Part shown: positions 1 to 6,356 of the stretch, piece by piece
How positions within the stretch are numbered: the first letter of the stretch is position 1
Layout of the letters: every line of letters begins with the position of its first letter
Position numbers and translations under genes: made by a program
The notes under the pieces: model-generated
The model's database searches: none
Seen by the model: the letters and a program-made list of their open reading frames with translations, nothing else
What the model was told of the DNA's origin: nothing
Source: JBEVNX01 sp040507895
GTDB lineage: Bacteria > Desulfobacterota > Binatia > JACPRU01
Assembly: GCA_040507895.1 (NCBI GenBank)
Contig: JBEVNX010000045.1
Location: 1-12,613, forward strand
Direction of reading: 5' to 3'
DNA: 12,613 nt

Positions 1-933
1 CAGTCGGAAGCTCTCCCAGTAGATGCGAGCCGAGGAAGCGCCCGCGCCCGGCAGCCAGTACAGCATGATGTTGTCGAGCATCTCGTCGCGCGTGAGCGCG
101 TTCTCGGGATGGCCGTTGCAGTCGGTCCAGGACCAGAACTTCTCGAGGATCCACGCGCACTGTGCGACCGGCGAGTCAACCAGGCCGTAGCCGACCGTCT
201 GAGGGCGGGTGCTCTGCTCCTTGGAGTAGCCGGAGTCCCAGTCCCAGTAGCGCTGGAAGCCGGCGAGCGCCGACTGCTCCTGCTCTGTTAGATCCTTCGT
301 CACCGCCTCGCTCGGAGAGAGCAGCGGCATGTTGGTGTGCATGGCGATGCAGTGCTCGGTCTCCGACAGACCCATCGCGTGCGTCACCGCCGAGCCCCAG
401 TCGCCGCCCTGCGCGACGTAGCGGTCGTAGCCGAGACGCGCCATGAGCTGGCCCCACGCGCGGCCAACGCGCTCGACGCCCCAACCGGGGGCGGGCGGCT
501 TGCCGGAGAACCCGAAACCGGGCAGCGTCGGGCACACCACGTGAAAGGCATCGGCGGCGTTACCGCCGTGCGCGGTCGGATCGGTGAGCGGCCCGAGCAC
601 CTTCAGGAACTCGATCACTGAGCCCGGCCAGCCGTGAGTGACGATCATCGGCAGCGCTCGCTCGTGCTTCGAGCGCAGGTGGATGAACTGGATGTCGAGA
701 CCGTCGACCGTGGTGATGAACTGCGGCAGAGCGTTCAGCTGTGCCTCGCAGCGCCGCCAGTCGTATCGCGTGCGCCAGTACTCGCAAACCTCCTGCGTGT
801 AGGCGAGCGGCACCCCCTGGCTCCAATCCTGCGGTGTCTCGCGATCGGGCCAGCGCGTTTCCTCGAGGCGCCGCTTCAGGTCGCGCAGGGCTCCGTCGGG
901 GATCTCGAAGCGGAACGGGCGTATGTCACTCAT
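1..933 (-). CDS. Epoxide hydrolase, EHN family (3' end outside window)
   Basis: This is an alpha/beta-hydrolase-fold epoxide hydrolase with the N-terminal EHN domain; such enzymes open epoxides to vicinal diols through an aspartyl-ester intermediate. The visible 311 residues begin with an EHN-like region (IRPFRFEIPDGALRDLKRRL, residues 4-23; WPDRETPQDWSQGVPL, residues 28-43). Next come the oxyanion-hole motif HGWPGS (100-105), PTLPGFGFSGKP (135-146) and the nucleophile elbow GGDWGS (176-181), with D178 as the probable nucleophile. A W/Y-rich lid follows. No stop is reached; family members run near 380-400 residues, so the catalytic acid and His lie beyond base 1. The ATG at 933 has GAGGAGG at 940-946. 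There is no signal peptide, so it is probably cytoplasmic. It lies 70 bp downstream of a DUF1295 relic on the same strand. The family call is firm; the substrate is unknown. Confidence 0.93.
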   Translation of the reverse strand, partial: MSDIRPFRFEIPDGALRDLKRRLEETRWPDRETPQDWSQGVPLAYTQEVCEYWRTRYDWRRCEAQLNALPQFITTVDGLDIQFIHLRSKHERALPMIVTHGWPGSVIEFLKVLGPLTDPTAHGGNAADAFHVVCPTLPGFGFSGKPPAPGWGVERVGRAWGQLMARLGYDRYVAQGGDWGSAVTHAMGLSETEHCIAMHTNMPLLSPSEAVTKDLTEQEQSALAGFQRYWDWDSGYSKEQSTRPQTVGYGLVDSPVAQCAWILEKFWSWTDCNGHPENALTRDEMLDNIMLYWLPGAGASSARIYWESFRL

Positions 934-978
934 CGCAGGCCTCCTCGTGTTGGTACGGGGCACGGGTTCGCCTGCGGC

Positions 979-1007
979 AGTAGACGTTCGAAGCGGCGCT
1001 CCGTCAA
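979..1007 (-). promoter_or_regulatory. Candidate sigma-70-type promoter for the epoxide hydrolase
   Basis: Read on the minus strand, TTGACG (1007-1002) is followed 17 nt later by TCTACT (984-979). This matches 5/6 and 4/6 of the consensus and would start a transcript about 40 nt before the ATG at 933. The -35 box includes the stop codon of the DUF1295 relic. This is pattern matching only. Confidence 0.4.
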
Positions 1008-1250
1008 GCTTGCTTAGGCAACCACGGCACGAACGCGCTCGTCGAGCACTGGGAGGCACGGTACGCCCCTCCGCGGCTCCTCAACGCGTGGGACTCGGTC
1101 GCCGGAATGCCCGTGAGCTTGTGCAGGAACAGCCACATCGCCACCGGCCCGACGAGCGTCACCCAGCCATACGGCGCACCGATTCCCATGAGAACGTAAG
1201 CCCACCAGCGGCCATTCGAAGAGATAGTTCGGATGAGATCGGACGCGTCC
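1004..1250 (-). pseudogene. DUF1295 / steroid 5-alpha-reductase-like C-terminal relic, frameshifted
   Basis: This is a fragment of a DUF1295-family integral membrane protein, a relative of steroid 5-alpha-reductase C-termini. The family hallmark HPNYLFEW is read in one frame (1235-1212). From about 1210 the homology continues in another frame as RWWAYVLMGIGAPYGW, a hydrophobic segment, LTGIPATESHALRSRG, and SAFVPWLPK before a TGA at 1006-1004. These blocks stand in the expected family order, so one indel near 1205-1212 broke the frame. Full-length members are roughly 250-270 residues. Here about 80 C-terminal residues are recognisable, and upstream both frames meet stops by about 1285-1309, so the N-terminal membrane segments are gone. 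The piece cannot encode a functional enzyme. Family identity is known from conserved motifs; decay is seen directly; a sequencing error could explain the frameshift but not the missing N-terminus. Confidence 0.72.
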
Positions 1251-1337
1251 GGTTGGTGAAGTTCGACAACAAGGGTAAAGCTTCTATTGGCGGCTCGAGT
1301 AGACGCTCACGGATTCCGCAAGTCGATCGAGGGCGCG

Positions 1338-2273
1338 ATGAAGGACGATGCATTCACGTTCGAAGCAGCCGATGGCCAACGGATTCATGTCTACCGGTGG
1401 CTCCCTGTGAAACAGCCGCGGGCGGTGGTCCAGATCGTACACGGCGCAGCGGAGCATGCCGGGCGGTACGGACGGTTCGCCACTGCTCTGGTTGCCGCCG
1501 GGTATGCCGTCTACGCCAACGACCACCGCGGGCACGGCCGGACAGCCACACAATTCGGCTGCTACGGCGTCGCAGGCCTCGGTAGCTGGGACGCCATGGT
1601 TTCGGATGTCCGGCAGCTCACCGAGCACATTAGGTCTCGACACCCTGGCCTTCCGGTGGTGCTGCTCGGCCACAGTATGGGCGGGATGATCGTCCAAGAC
1701 TATCTACAGCGCTTTGGCGCCGATCTTGCCGGAGCGGTGCTCTCGGGAACCACTGGCCGCGAGCTCCCCAACGTCGGCGAGATCCTGCCACTCCTAGAAG
1801 CCGAGATGAGCGCTGCGGGCCGTGACGCTAAGTCGGAGACTTTCCTCTCCATCTTCGCGAACTTCAACGAGCCGTTCGTCGGGCCCGATGCCACCGGACT
1901 GGAATGGCTCAGCCGCGACGCGGCGGAGGTTCGCGCCTACATCGACGACCCGTGGTGCGGCCAGCCGTTGTCGAATGGCTTCGTGCACGACATGTTGCTG
2001 GGCGCACGCAGGATGTGGGCGCCCGAGAACGAACGCCGCGTCGCCGTCGGCGGCCCGCTGCTCGTGTTCGCGGGCGACAACGATCCAGCGGGAGAGTTCG
2101 GAGAGGCGATGCGCGATCTCGTTGCGCGCTACGAAAGGTACGGGATCGCTCCGATCACGCTTCGGCTCTACCGGCAGGGGCGCCACGAGATGCTGAACGA
2201 GACCAATCGCGAGGAAGTACAGGCTGATCTCATCGCCTGGCTCGACGTCAACATCGCCCCGAGAAAGCACTGA
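1338..2273 (+). CDS. Alpha/beta hydrolase, monoacylglycerol lipase / lysophospholipase-like
   Basis: This serine hydrolase belongs to the Hydrolase_4 / serine aminopeptidase S33 group, which includes monoglyceride lipases and PldB-type lysophospholipases; it probably cleaves a fatty-acyl ester of a small glycerolipid. The 311-residue protein shows HGAAEHAGRYGRFA (35-48), NDHRGHGRT (61-69), and the nucleophile elbow GHSMGG (111-116) with Ser113. The probable catalytic Asp is D249 in FAGDNDPAGEF, and the probable His is H283 in RQGRHEMLNE. Length is typical and no signal peptide is seen. I chose the ATG at 1338 because family homology begins at once (MKDDAFTFEAADGQRIHVYR) and GAGG lies about 8 nt upstream; an in-frame TTG at 1287 would add 17 residues and overlap the DUF1295 relic. 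It converges on the GNAT gene. With the nearby WS/DGAT it could form a lipid synthesis/turnover pair, which is inference. Confidence 0.9.
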   Translation: MKDDAFTFEAADGQRIHVYRWLPVKQPRAVVQIVHGAAEHAGRYGRFATALVAAGYAVYANDHRGHGRTATQFGCYGVAGLGSWDAMVSDVRQLTEHIRSRHPGLPVVLLGHSMGGMIVQDYLQRFGADLAGAVLSGTTGRELPNVGEILPLLEAEMSAAGRDAKSETFLSIFANFNEPFVGPDATGLEWLSRDAAEVRAYIDDPWCGQPLSNGFVHDMLLGARRMWAPENERRVAVGGPLLVFAGDNDPAGEFGEAMRDLVARYERYGIAPITLRLYRQGRHEMLNETNREEVQADLIAWLDVNIAPRKH

Positions 2274-2304
2274 CCGGGAGCAGCGAGCGACGACAACCCC
2301 CCTC

Positions 2305-2322
2305 TCGCGTCAGTCGACGCGA
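2305..2322. terminator. Short hairpin between convergent genes, possible terminator
   Basis: TCGCGTC, loop AGTC, GACGCGA forms a perfect 7-bp stem between the alpha/beta hydrolase stop (2273) and the GNAT gene, overlapping the GNAT stop codon. Neither side has a T-tract, so intrinsic termination is only suggested by its position. Confidence 0.3.
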
Positions 2323-2885
2323 TCGGTCAGCCCCTCGACGTCGTACGACATGACGACGCGGTCATGGGTACGTCCCGCGCGGTCGATGACGAAATCTTGC
2401 AGCAGCGCTTCCGGGTGAAAGCCAAGGCGCTCGAAGGTGGCGATCGCTCCCTTTTGCTCGACAGTCATCTGAGCGACGATCTTGCGCAGACCCAGGTCTC
2501 GAGCGACTCCGAAGATTTCTCCCGCCAACACTCGCCCGAGCCCGTGCGACCGGTACGGGAGCCCCACCTGGATGCGAATCTCGCCGAGATGACGTTGCCA
2601 AGTGACCTGGTTGTAGTGAAGGCTCACGTACCCGGCCAGGTCTGCGGATGCCTCGGCGATGACCGTGACCGTGCGTTCCGCAGCGATGTTTTGCACCCAT
2701 TGAGCCACGATCCTCGGATCGGTGATGTCGGCGCGGAGAAACAGGAGATCCTGCTCGGGCAGGGCGCGCGCGAAAGCCGTGATGCGGTCCGCGTCGGAAG
2801 CCGTCATCAAGCGGAGGGTGATCTCGGTCTTGTCATCGAGCGCTACGGTTCGGGGATAGTCTCGCTTCCGTTTCGCGGTTGGCAT
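2310..2885 (-). CDS. GNAT-family N-acetyltransferase
   Basis: The 191-residue protein has the GNAT fold that transfers an acetyl group from acetyl-CoA to an amine on a small molecule or protein. Residues 21-31 (EITLRLMTASD) form the usual beta1/alpha1 entry. Motif A is a beta-strand (GEIRIQVGLPYRS, 101-113) running into the acetyl-CoA pyrophosphate loop RSHGLG (112-117). The late FERLGFHPEA (151-160) is the typical GNAT C-terminal helix-turn, and the tail DRVVMSYDVEG (175-185) is also family-like. The start is a clear ATG with AGGAG (2892-2896) 7 nt upstream. The protein begins with a basic stretch (MPTAKRKRD). It is monocistronic, convergent with the hydrolase and divergent from WS/DGAT. The substrate cannot be inferred; a protein-lysine acetyltransferase role is possible, but nothing here proves it. 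Confidence 0.9.
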   Translation of the reverse strand: MPTAKRKRDYPRTVALDDKTEITLRLMTASDADRITAFARALPEQDLLFLRADITDPRIVAQWVQNIAAERTVTVIAEASADLAGYVSLHYNQVTWQRHLGEIRIQVGLPYRSHGLGRVLAGEIFGVARDLGLRKIVAQMTVEQKGAIATFERLGFHPEALLQDFVIDRAGRTHDRVVMSYDVEGLTDRVD

Positions 2886-2926
2886 CGGTCACTCCTGTGT
2901 ACGGCGGCGCCCGACTCCGTCACGCG

Positions 2927-2956
2927 GCAATACTCCCCATCGCGGAGAATCGTCAA
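2927..2956 (-). promoter_or_regulatory. Candidate promoter for the GNAT gene
   Basis: On the minus strand TTGACG (2956-2951) is followed after 18 nt by TATTGC (2932-2927), about 40 nt upstream of the GNAT ATG. The -35 box abuts the tandem 15-bp repeat at 2956-2987, which would sit where an activator usually binds. Confidence 0.35.
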
Positions 2957-2987
2957 GCGCGGTTTCTCGGACAGCGCGGTTTCTCGG
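2956..2987. repeat. Tandem pair of identical 15-bp repeats, possible regulator site
   Basis: AGCGCGGTTTCTCGG occurs twice without mismatch, at 2956-2970 and 2973-2987, with a 2-bp spacer (period 17). The pair lies in the intergenic region between the divergent GNAT and WS/DGAT genes, immediately upstream of a candidate GNAT -35 box. It may bind a regulator or may be a chance local duplication. Confidence 0.6.
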
Positions 2988-3051
2988 TACCCCCTGCTTC
3001 GCGCCCCCGGCCCGAACACGCGCGAGCCTGCTGCGGGCATGCCAAGTCCGC

Positions 3052-3080
3052 TTGACCGGGAAGGTCAGCCTAACTAGTCC
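3052..3080 (+). promoter_or_regulatory. Weak candidate promoter with overlapping inverted repeat, upstream of WS/DGAT
   Basis: TTGACC (3052-3057) and TAGTCC (3075-3080) are 17 nt apart, about 35 nt before the WS/DGAT start. An inverted repeat TGACC-GGGAA-GGTCA (3053-3067) overlaps the -35 box and could be an operator. The -10 match is poor. Confidence 0.27.
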
Positions 3081-3102
3081 TTCGGGGGTCTTCACGCGGG
3101 AT

Positions 3103-3108
3103 AGGAGG
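3103..3108 (+). promoter_or_regulatory. Ribosome binding site that sets the WS/DGAT start
   Basis: AGGAGG lies 6 nt before the ATG at 3115. It favours that start over an in-frame ATG at 3052 that has no such site and would add 21 residues lacking family character. Confidence 0.8.
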
Positions 3109-3114
3109 CTTACC

Positions 3115-4578
3115 ATGATAAGCCATCAGTTGAATCGGCGGCTGACGACCCAAGATGCCTCATTCCTGTACTTCGAACGATCCAACCAGCCGATGCACGG
3201 TGTCGGGGTTGCCGTGTACGAGGGCCACATGACTCGCAGTGACGTCACTGAGACCATCGCGAGCCGGCTGCACGTCATACCGCGCTTTCGTCAAAAAGTC
3301 GTACCGGCGCCCTTCGCGATCACCCACCCGACGTGGGAAGACGACTCGGAGTTCGACATCGGCTACCACATTACCGAGGAGACGCTGCGTCCGCCGGGCA
3401 ACGAGCGAGCGATGGCCAAGGTCATCGCGCAACAGCTGGTTCCACCGCTCGATCGCAACCGACCGCTATGGAAGATGGTCGTGGTCCACGGTCGTGGGGA
3501 CGGTAACACCGCCGTGCTTTCCATGTTTCACCACGCCATGGTGGATGGCGTATCCGGCGTGGACTTGATGCTCGTCTTGCATGATCTCACACCTACTCCA
3601 TCAGCTGCGCCGCCGTCACCGCCTTGGGAGCCGGCGCCGATGCCCGATGCGCTCACGCTGATGCGCGACGCCGTCAGGGATCAGCTCGTCGGTGCAGCGG
3701 AGCGCTGGACCGATCAGGCGTTCCACCCGGCCGAAGCCATCGCCCGCGCTCAGCAGGCCGCCAAGGCGTTGCTCAGCACGCTGCCGACCATGCTGCAGCC
3801 TGCACCGCGTACCCTGTTCAACGGCCCAATCTCCGACGAGCGAGACGTCGCCTGGGCAGCGTTTCCCTTTGCCGAGATCCGCGCCGTTCGCGGGCTGCTG
3901 AGCGGAACCATCAACGATCTCGTGCTAACCATCGTGGCCGGCGCCATCGGCAAGTATCTGCGCCACCACCAGGTGAATACGCAAAGCATGGAGTTGCGCG
4001 CGATGTGTCCGGTCAGCATGCGTGCGTCCGAAGGGCGCGGCGCGCTCGGCAATCAAGTTTCCATGATGATCGCGCCGCTCTACGTGGGCATCCTCGATCC
4101 GGTGGAACGGCTCACGGCCGAACGCGAGGCGATGGACCAGCTCAAACAGCAAGACCAAGCGGGCAGTCTGTTCGCGATGACCCGGCTCGGCGAGTCCGCT
4201 CCGGCGTGGGTGCAAGCGTTTGCGGGGAAGATCGAGATGCCCAACACCCTGTTGAACACGGTGTCGACGAACGTTCCAGGTCCGCAAATCCCGCTTTACA
4301 TGGCGGGCCACAAGGTGCTCTCGAGCTACGGGTGCGGAATGCTCTCGGCGAACATCGGCCTCTTCAACGCGATCATCAGTTACAACCAAGTCCTGACGAT
4401 CGGGGCCACGGTCGATCCGCGGCAAATCCCGGATGTATGGTTCTACGCCGATTGCCTGAAAGAGTCGTTCGCCGAGCTGCGTGAAGCAGCCGATCGGGCG
4501 GCGGCGACGGCGGGGGTAGCGGGCGTTGCGGATGCAGGGTGGCCCAAGCCCAAGGCGGCCTCGGCGTCGCGCCACTAG
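3115..4578 (+). CDS. Wax ester synthase / diacylglycerol O-acyltransferase (WS/DGAT)
   Basis: The bifunctional WS/DGAT family esterifies acyl-CoA to fatty alcohols (wax esters) or diacylglycerol (triacylglycerol) for storage lipids, usually at the inner face of the membrane. The 487-residue length is normal. The N-terminus LTTQDASFLYFERSNQPMHG (10-29) is typical. The catalytic HHxxxDG motif is intact as HHAMVDG (139-145). Later family blocks are INDLVL (266-271), LRAMCPVSMR (294-303), GNQVSMM (312-318), and STNVPGP (384-390) followed by a hydrophobic stretch. The tail from 464 is Ala/Pro-rich and low complexity. Start choice rests on the AGGAGG at 3103-3108. Divergent from GNAT; the EthD-like gene follows 105 bp downstream on the same strand, so co-transcription is possible. 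Family identity is secure; which product it makes cannot be read from the sequence. Confidence 0.95.
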   Translation: MISHQLNRRLTTQDASFLYFERSNQPMHGVGVAVYEGHMTRSDVTETIASRLHVIPRFRQKVVPAPFAITHPTWEDDSEFDIGYHITEETLRPPGNERAMAKVIAQQLVPPLDRNRPLWKMVVVHGRGDGNTAVLSMFHHAMVDGVSGVDLMLVLHDLTPTPSAAPPSPPWEPAPMPDALTLMRDAVRDQLVGAAERWTDQAFHPAEAIARAQQAAKALLSTLPTMLQPAPRTLFNGPISDERDVAWAAFPFAEIRAVRGLLSGTINDLVLTIVAGAIGKYLRHHQVNTQSMELRAMCPVSMRASEGRGALGNQVSMMIAPLYVGILDPVERLTAEREAMDQLKQQDQAGSLFAMTRLGESAPAWVQAFAGKIEMPNTLLNTVSTNVPGPQIPLYMAGHKVLSSYGCGMLSANIGLFNAIISYNQVLTIGATVDPRQIPDVWFYADCLKESFAELREAADRAAATAGVAGVADAGWPKPKAASASRH

Positions 4579-4600
4579 GCCGTCTCGTCGGCTGCGTGCC

Positions 4601-4618
4601 TGGGGCATACGTGCCCAA
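4601..4618 (+). other. Small hairpin with TACG tetraloop between WS/DGAT and EthD
   Basis: GGGCA (4603-4607), loop TACG, TGCCC (4612-4616). UNCG-type loops are unusually stable in RNA. The stem is only 5 bp before a mismatch and no T-run follows, so it may be a processing or attenuation element or chance. Confidence 0.25.
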
Positions 4619-4672
4619 GAGCTCGCCGGACCAATCGATCAACCATTGACCATCGGGCATGGCAAAGACGAC

Positions 4673-4678
4673 GGAGGT
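4673..4678 (+). promoter_or_regulatory. Ribosome binding site selecting a GTG start for the EthD gene
   Basis: GGAGGT lies 5 nt before GTG at 4684, which begins a protein with immediate EthD homology (MYKLIGILKRPEGVS). No in-frame ATG competes nearby. Confidence 0.7.
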
Positions 4679-4683
4679 GCACC

Positions 4684-4992
4684 GTGTACAAACTGATCGG
4701 CATCCTCAAGCGACCCGAGGGCGTGAGCATCGAAGCGTTTCACCAATGGTGGCTTCAGGAGCACGCAACGCTCGTCAAGCGGTTTCCCGGACTCAAGAAA
4801 TACGCGATCAACCTGGCGACGACCGGCGATCAGCGCTACGACGGCGTGGCGGAAGTCTGGTTCGACAGCCAGCAGGACCTGGAGAGAGTCTTCTCCACCC
4901 GAGAAGGACAGGCCGCACGACAGAGCGCTACGAGCCATTCCGGGGAGCTCACCATCCTGTTCACGCAGGAGCATGTGATCGTGAACGGCTAG
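4684..4992 (+). CDS. EthD-family (dimeric alpha/beta barrel) protein
   Basis: The 102-residue protein has the EthD ferredoxin-like fold. EthD proteins were first linked to ethyl tert-butyl ether degradation, and family members often accompany oxidative catabolic enzymes; many have no proven activity. Motifs are MYKLIGILKRPEGVS (1-15), the helix FHQWWLQEHATLVK (19-32) with the typical H-x-x-W...H pattern, RFPGLKKYAIN (33-43), and the strand YDGVAEVWFDS (52-62). Length matches the family. The start is GTG, supported by GGAGGT. It follows WS/DGAT in the same direction. A decayed second copy of its C-terminal half sits at 7875-8011. Its reaction is unknown. Confidence 0.88.
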   Translation: MYKLIGILKRPEGVSIEAFHQWWLQEHATLVKRFPGLKKYAINLATTGDQRYDGVAEVWFDSQQDLERVFSTREGQAARQSATSHSGELTILFTQEHVIVNG

Positions 4993-5340
4993 GACCAAGC
5001 GCGAAAAGCGTCGATCTTAGGCGTTGGCCGCCCTTTCAGTTCTCCGGCGGAACGCCCGCGTTACGGTCCCGGCGGCGCTGCCCTAGGCTCGGAAGCCCGG
5101 TCGGGAATAAACACGCCCGCTGAGGCGTCTCTTGAGCACGGAGCTCGCGGACGAACCCATCGCAACGCTTCGAGTGGCTGGGTGACGAGACGGAGCACCG
5201 CCCTAAACCGCCAACACCGAGAGGTTCGATCTTTCTCGTTTGTCAGTGGCGAGGTACAGGAACGTGGCGAACGCGGAACACCCGACTCGACCGGTCGATA
5301 ACAGGGCTTTCTCCTCCTCAGGCATCGGGCGCCGCATCGT
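4993..5340. other. Intergenic gap between convergent EthD and enoyl-CoA hydratase genes
   Basis: This stretch of about 350 bases holds no recognisable gene, RNA or mobile element. The only candidate is a 40-codon minus-strand ORF (5325-5203, starting MPEEEKALLSTGRVG) just after the crotonase stop. It has no ribosome site of its own and no family I can name. No convincing terminator hairpin with a T-tract was found. Confidence 0.5.
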
Positions 5341-6180
5341 TCAGCGGTTGAAGCGCGGCTTGCGCTTTTCCTGGAACGCCTTCATGCCCTCCACGGCATC
5401 CGAGTGATGGTCGGTGACCGCCGTCTTCGCCGCGATCTCGTCGAGCGCCTGCGCAAACGTCAGCTCGGCGGCGTTGTAGATCGACCGCTTCAGCATGCGC
5501 ATCGCCACCTGAGGTCCTTCCGCGAGTTCTCGCCCAAGATCCATCGTTCGTTGCCCGAGCTCAGCGGGCGGGACCACCTCATGGACGAGGCCGAGCTCGA
5601 GCGCCTCGGCGGCCGAAACGATCCGTTTTCGCATGAGGAAATCAATCGTCTTCGCGACGCCGATCAGCTGCACGAGAAGGAACTGCCCGCCCTCGTCAGG
5701 CAGGAATCCGAAGCGCAGCGTCGCGCTCCCGAGCTTCGCCTCCGTGGAGGCGATGCGAAAGTCGCAGGCGAGCGCGAGCGAGAGGCCGGTCTGGATCGCC
5801 ACCCCGTTGATGGCGGCGATCGTGAGCTTGTCGAGATTCCTCACTGCCACGTTCAGCGGTTGCGAGAGCGCCCGAAGACCGTTGTACGTTCCGGTGGGGT
5901 GATTGTGTCCCGCCGGGATGGCGGGGACGAGCGCGCGGGCTCCCGGGTACTCCAGGGCGCGACCGGTGATGTCGTCTCCGGCGCTGAACGCTCTTCCGGA
6001 GCCGGTGAAGACGATGACCCGGACCGCGTCGTCCATCTGCGCCTGGAGAATGGTCTCTACCAGGTCTCGCTTCATGTGCTGCGTCATGCCATTCAGTCGC
6101 TCGGGCCGATCGAGCGTCAGGATGGCGATGCCGGGATCGTGCATCGATACTTCGAAGCCGCGAAACTTTCCGGTTTCCAT
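5341..6180 (-). CDS. Enoyl-CoA hydratase/isomerase family protein (crotonase fold)
   Basis: The 279-residue crotonase-superfamily enzyme acts on acyl-CoA esters by hydration, isomerisation or related chemistry, through an oxyanion hole that stabilises the thioester enolate. First oxyanion-hole segment: GRAFSAGDDI (62-71). Second: INGVAIQTGLSLALACDFRI (124-143). A catalytic-face loop FGFLPDEGG (157-165) carries acidic residues D162/E163, resembling PaaG-type isomerases more than a classic two-Glu hydratase. The C-terminus SDAVEGMKAFQEKRKPRF (260-277) is the standard family ending. The loop GVAIQTG departs from the usual glycine-rich second segment, so the exact activity is uncertain. The ATG at 6180 has GGAGAGG close upstream (about 3-4 nt). 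It is divergent from BKACE-GST across 176 bp, so the two units may share a regulator; a CAACGTTG palindrome lies there (6259-6266). Confidence 0.93.
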   Translation of the reverse strand: METGKFRGFEVSMHDPGIAILTLDRPERLNGMTQHMKRDLVETILQAQMDDAVRVIVFTGSGRAFSAGDDITGRALEYPGARALVPAIPAGHNHPTGTYNGLRALSQPLNVAVRNLDKLTIAAINGVAIQTGLSLALACDFRIASTEAKLGSATLRFGFLPDEGGQFLLVQLIGVAKTIDFLMRKRIVSAAEALELGLVHEVVPPAELGQRTMDLGRELAEGPQVAMRMLKRSIYNAAELTFAQALDEIAAKTAVTDHHSDAVEGMKAFQEKRKPRFNR

Positions 6181-6356
6181 GCTCCTCTCCGAATCTGTCT
6201 CCGGGATGGGGTTCCTCGTGGAGGCACTCTCTTCTTAGGGCCTGCTCCTCGAGGCCGTCAACGTTGTTACGACGGGCCCCCGACGGGGACTAGCGCCGGC
6301 TCGGTCTTGACGTGTCGAGGGGTTGCGAGCGACGACGACGCGGTGGAGAGAAAACC

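Noticed and set aside
923..1585. 220-codon plus-strand frame over the DUF1295 relic and hydrolase start
   Set aside because: It overlaps two recognisable homologies in other frames, and its Arg/Ser-rich translation has no family signal.
5203..5325. 40-codon minus-strand ORF just after the enoyl-CoA hydratase
   Set aside because: The start MPEEEKALLSTGRVG looks faintly like a pyridoxamine-oxidase-fold N-terminus, but the rest does not fit, no ribosome site precedes it and it is too short to support.
6259..6266. CAACGTTG palindrome as a definite operator between the crotonase and BKACE genes
   Set aside because: An 8-bp palindrome occurs often by chance and no regulator gene is adjacent, so I mention it only as context.
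6307..6312. TTGACG upstream of BKACE as a -35 box
   Set aside because: No acceptable -10 hexamer lies 16-18 nt downstream; the region there is GC-rich (GCGAGCGACG).
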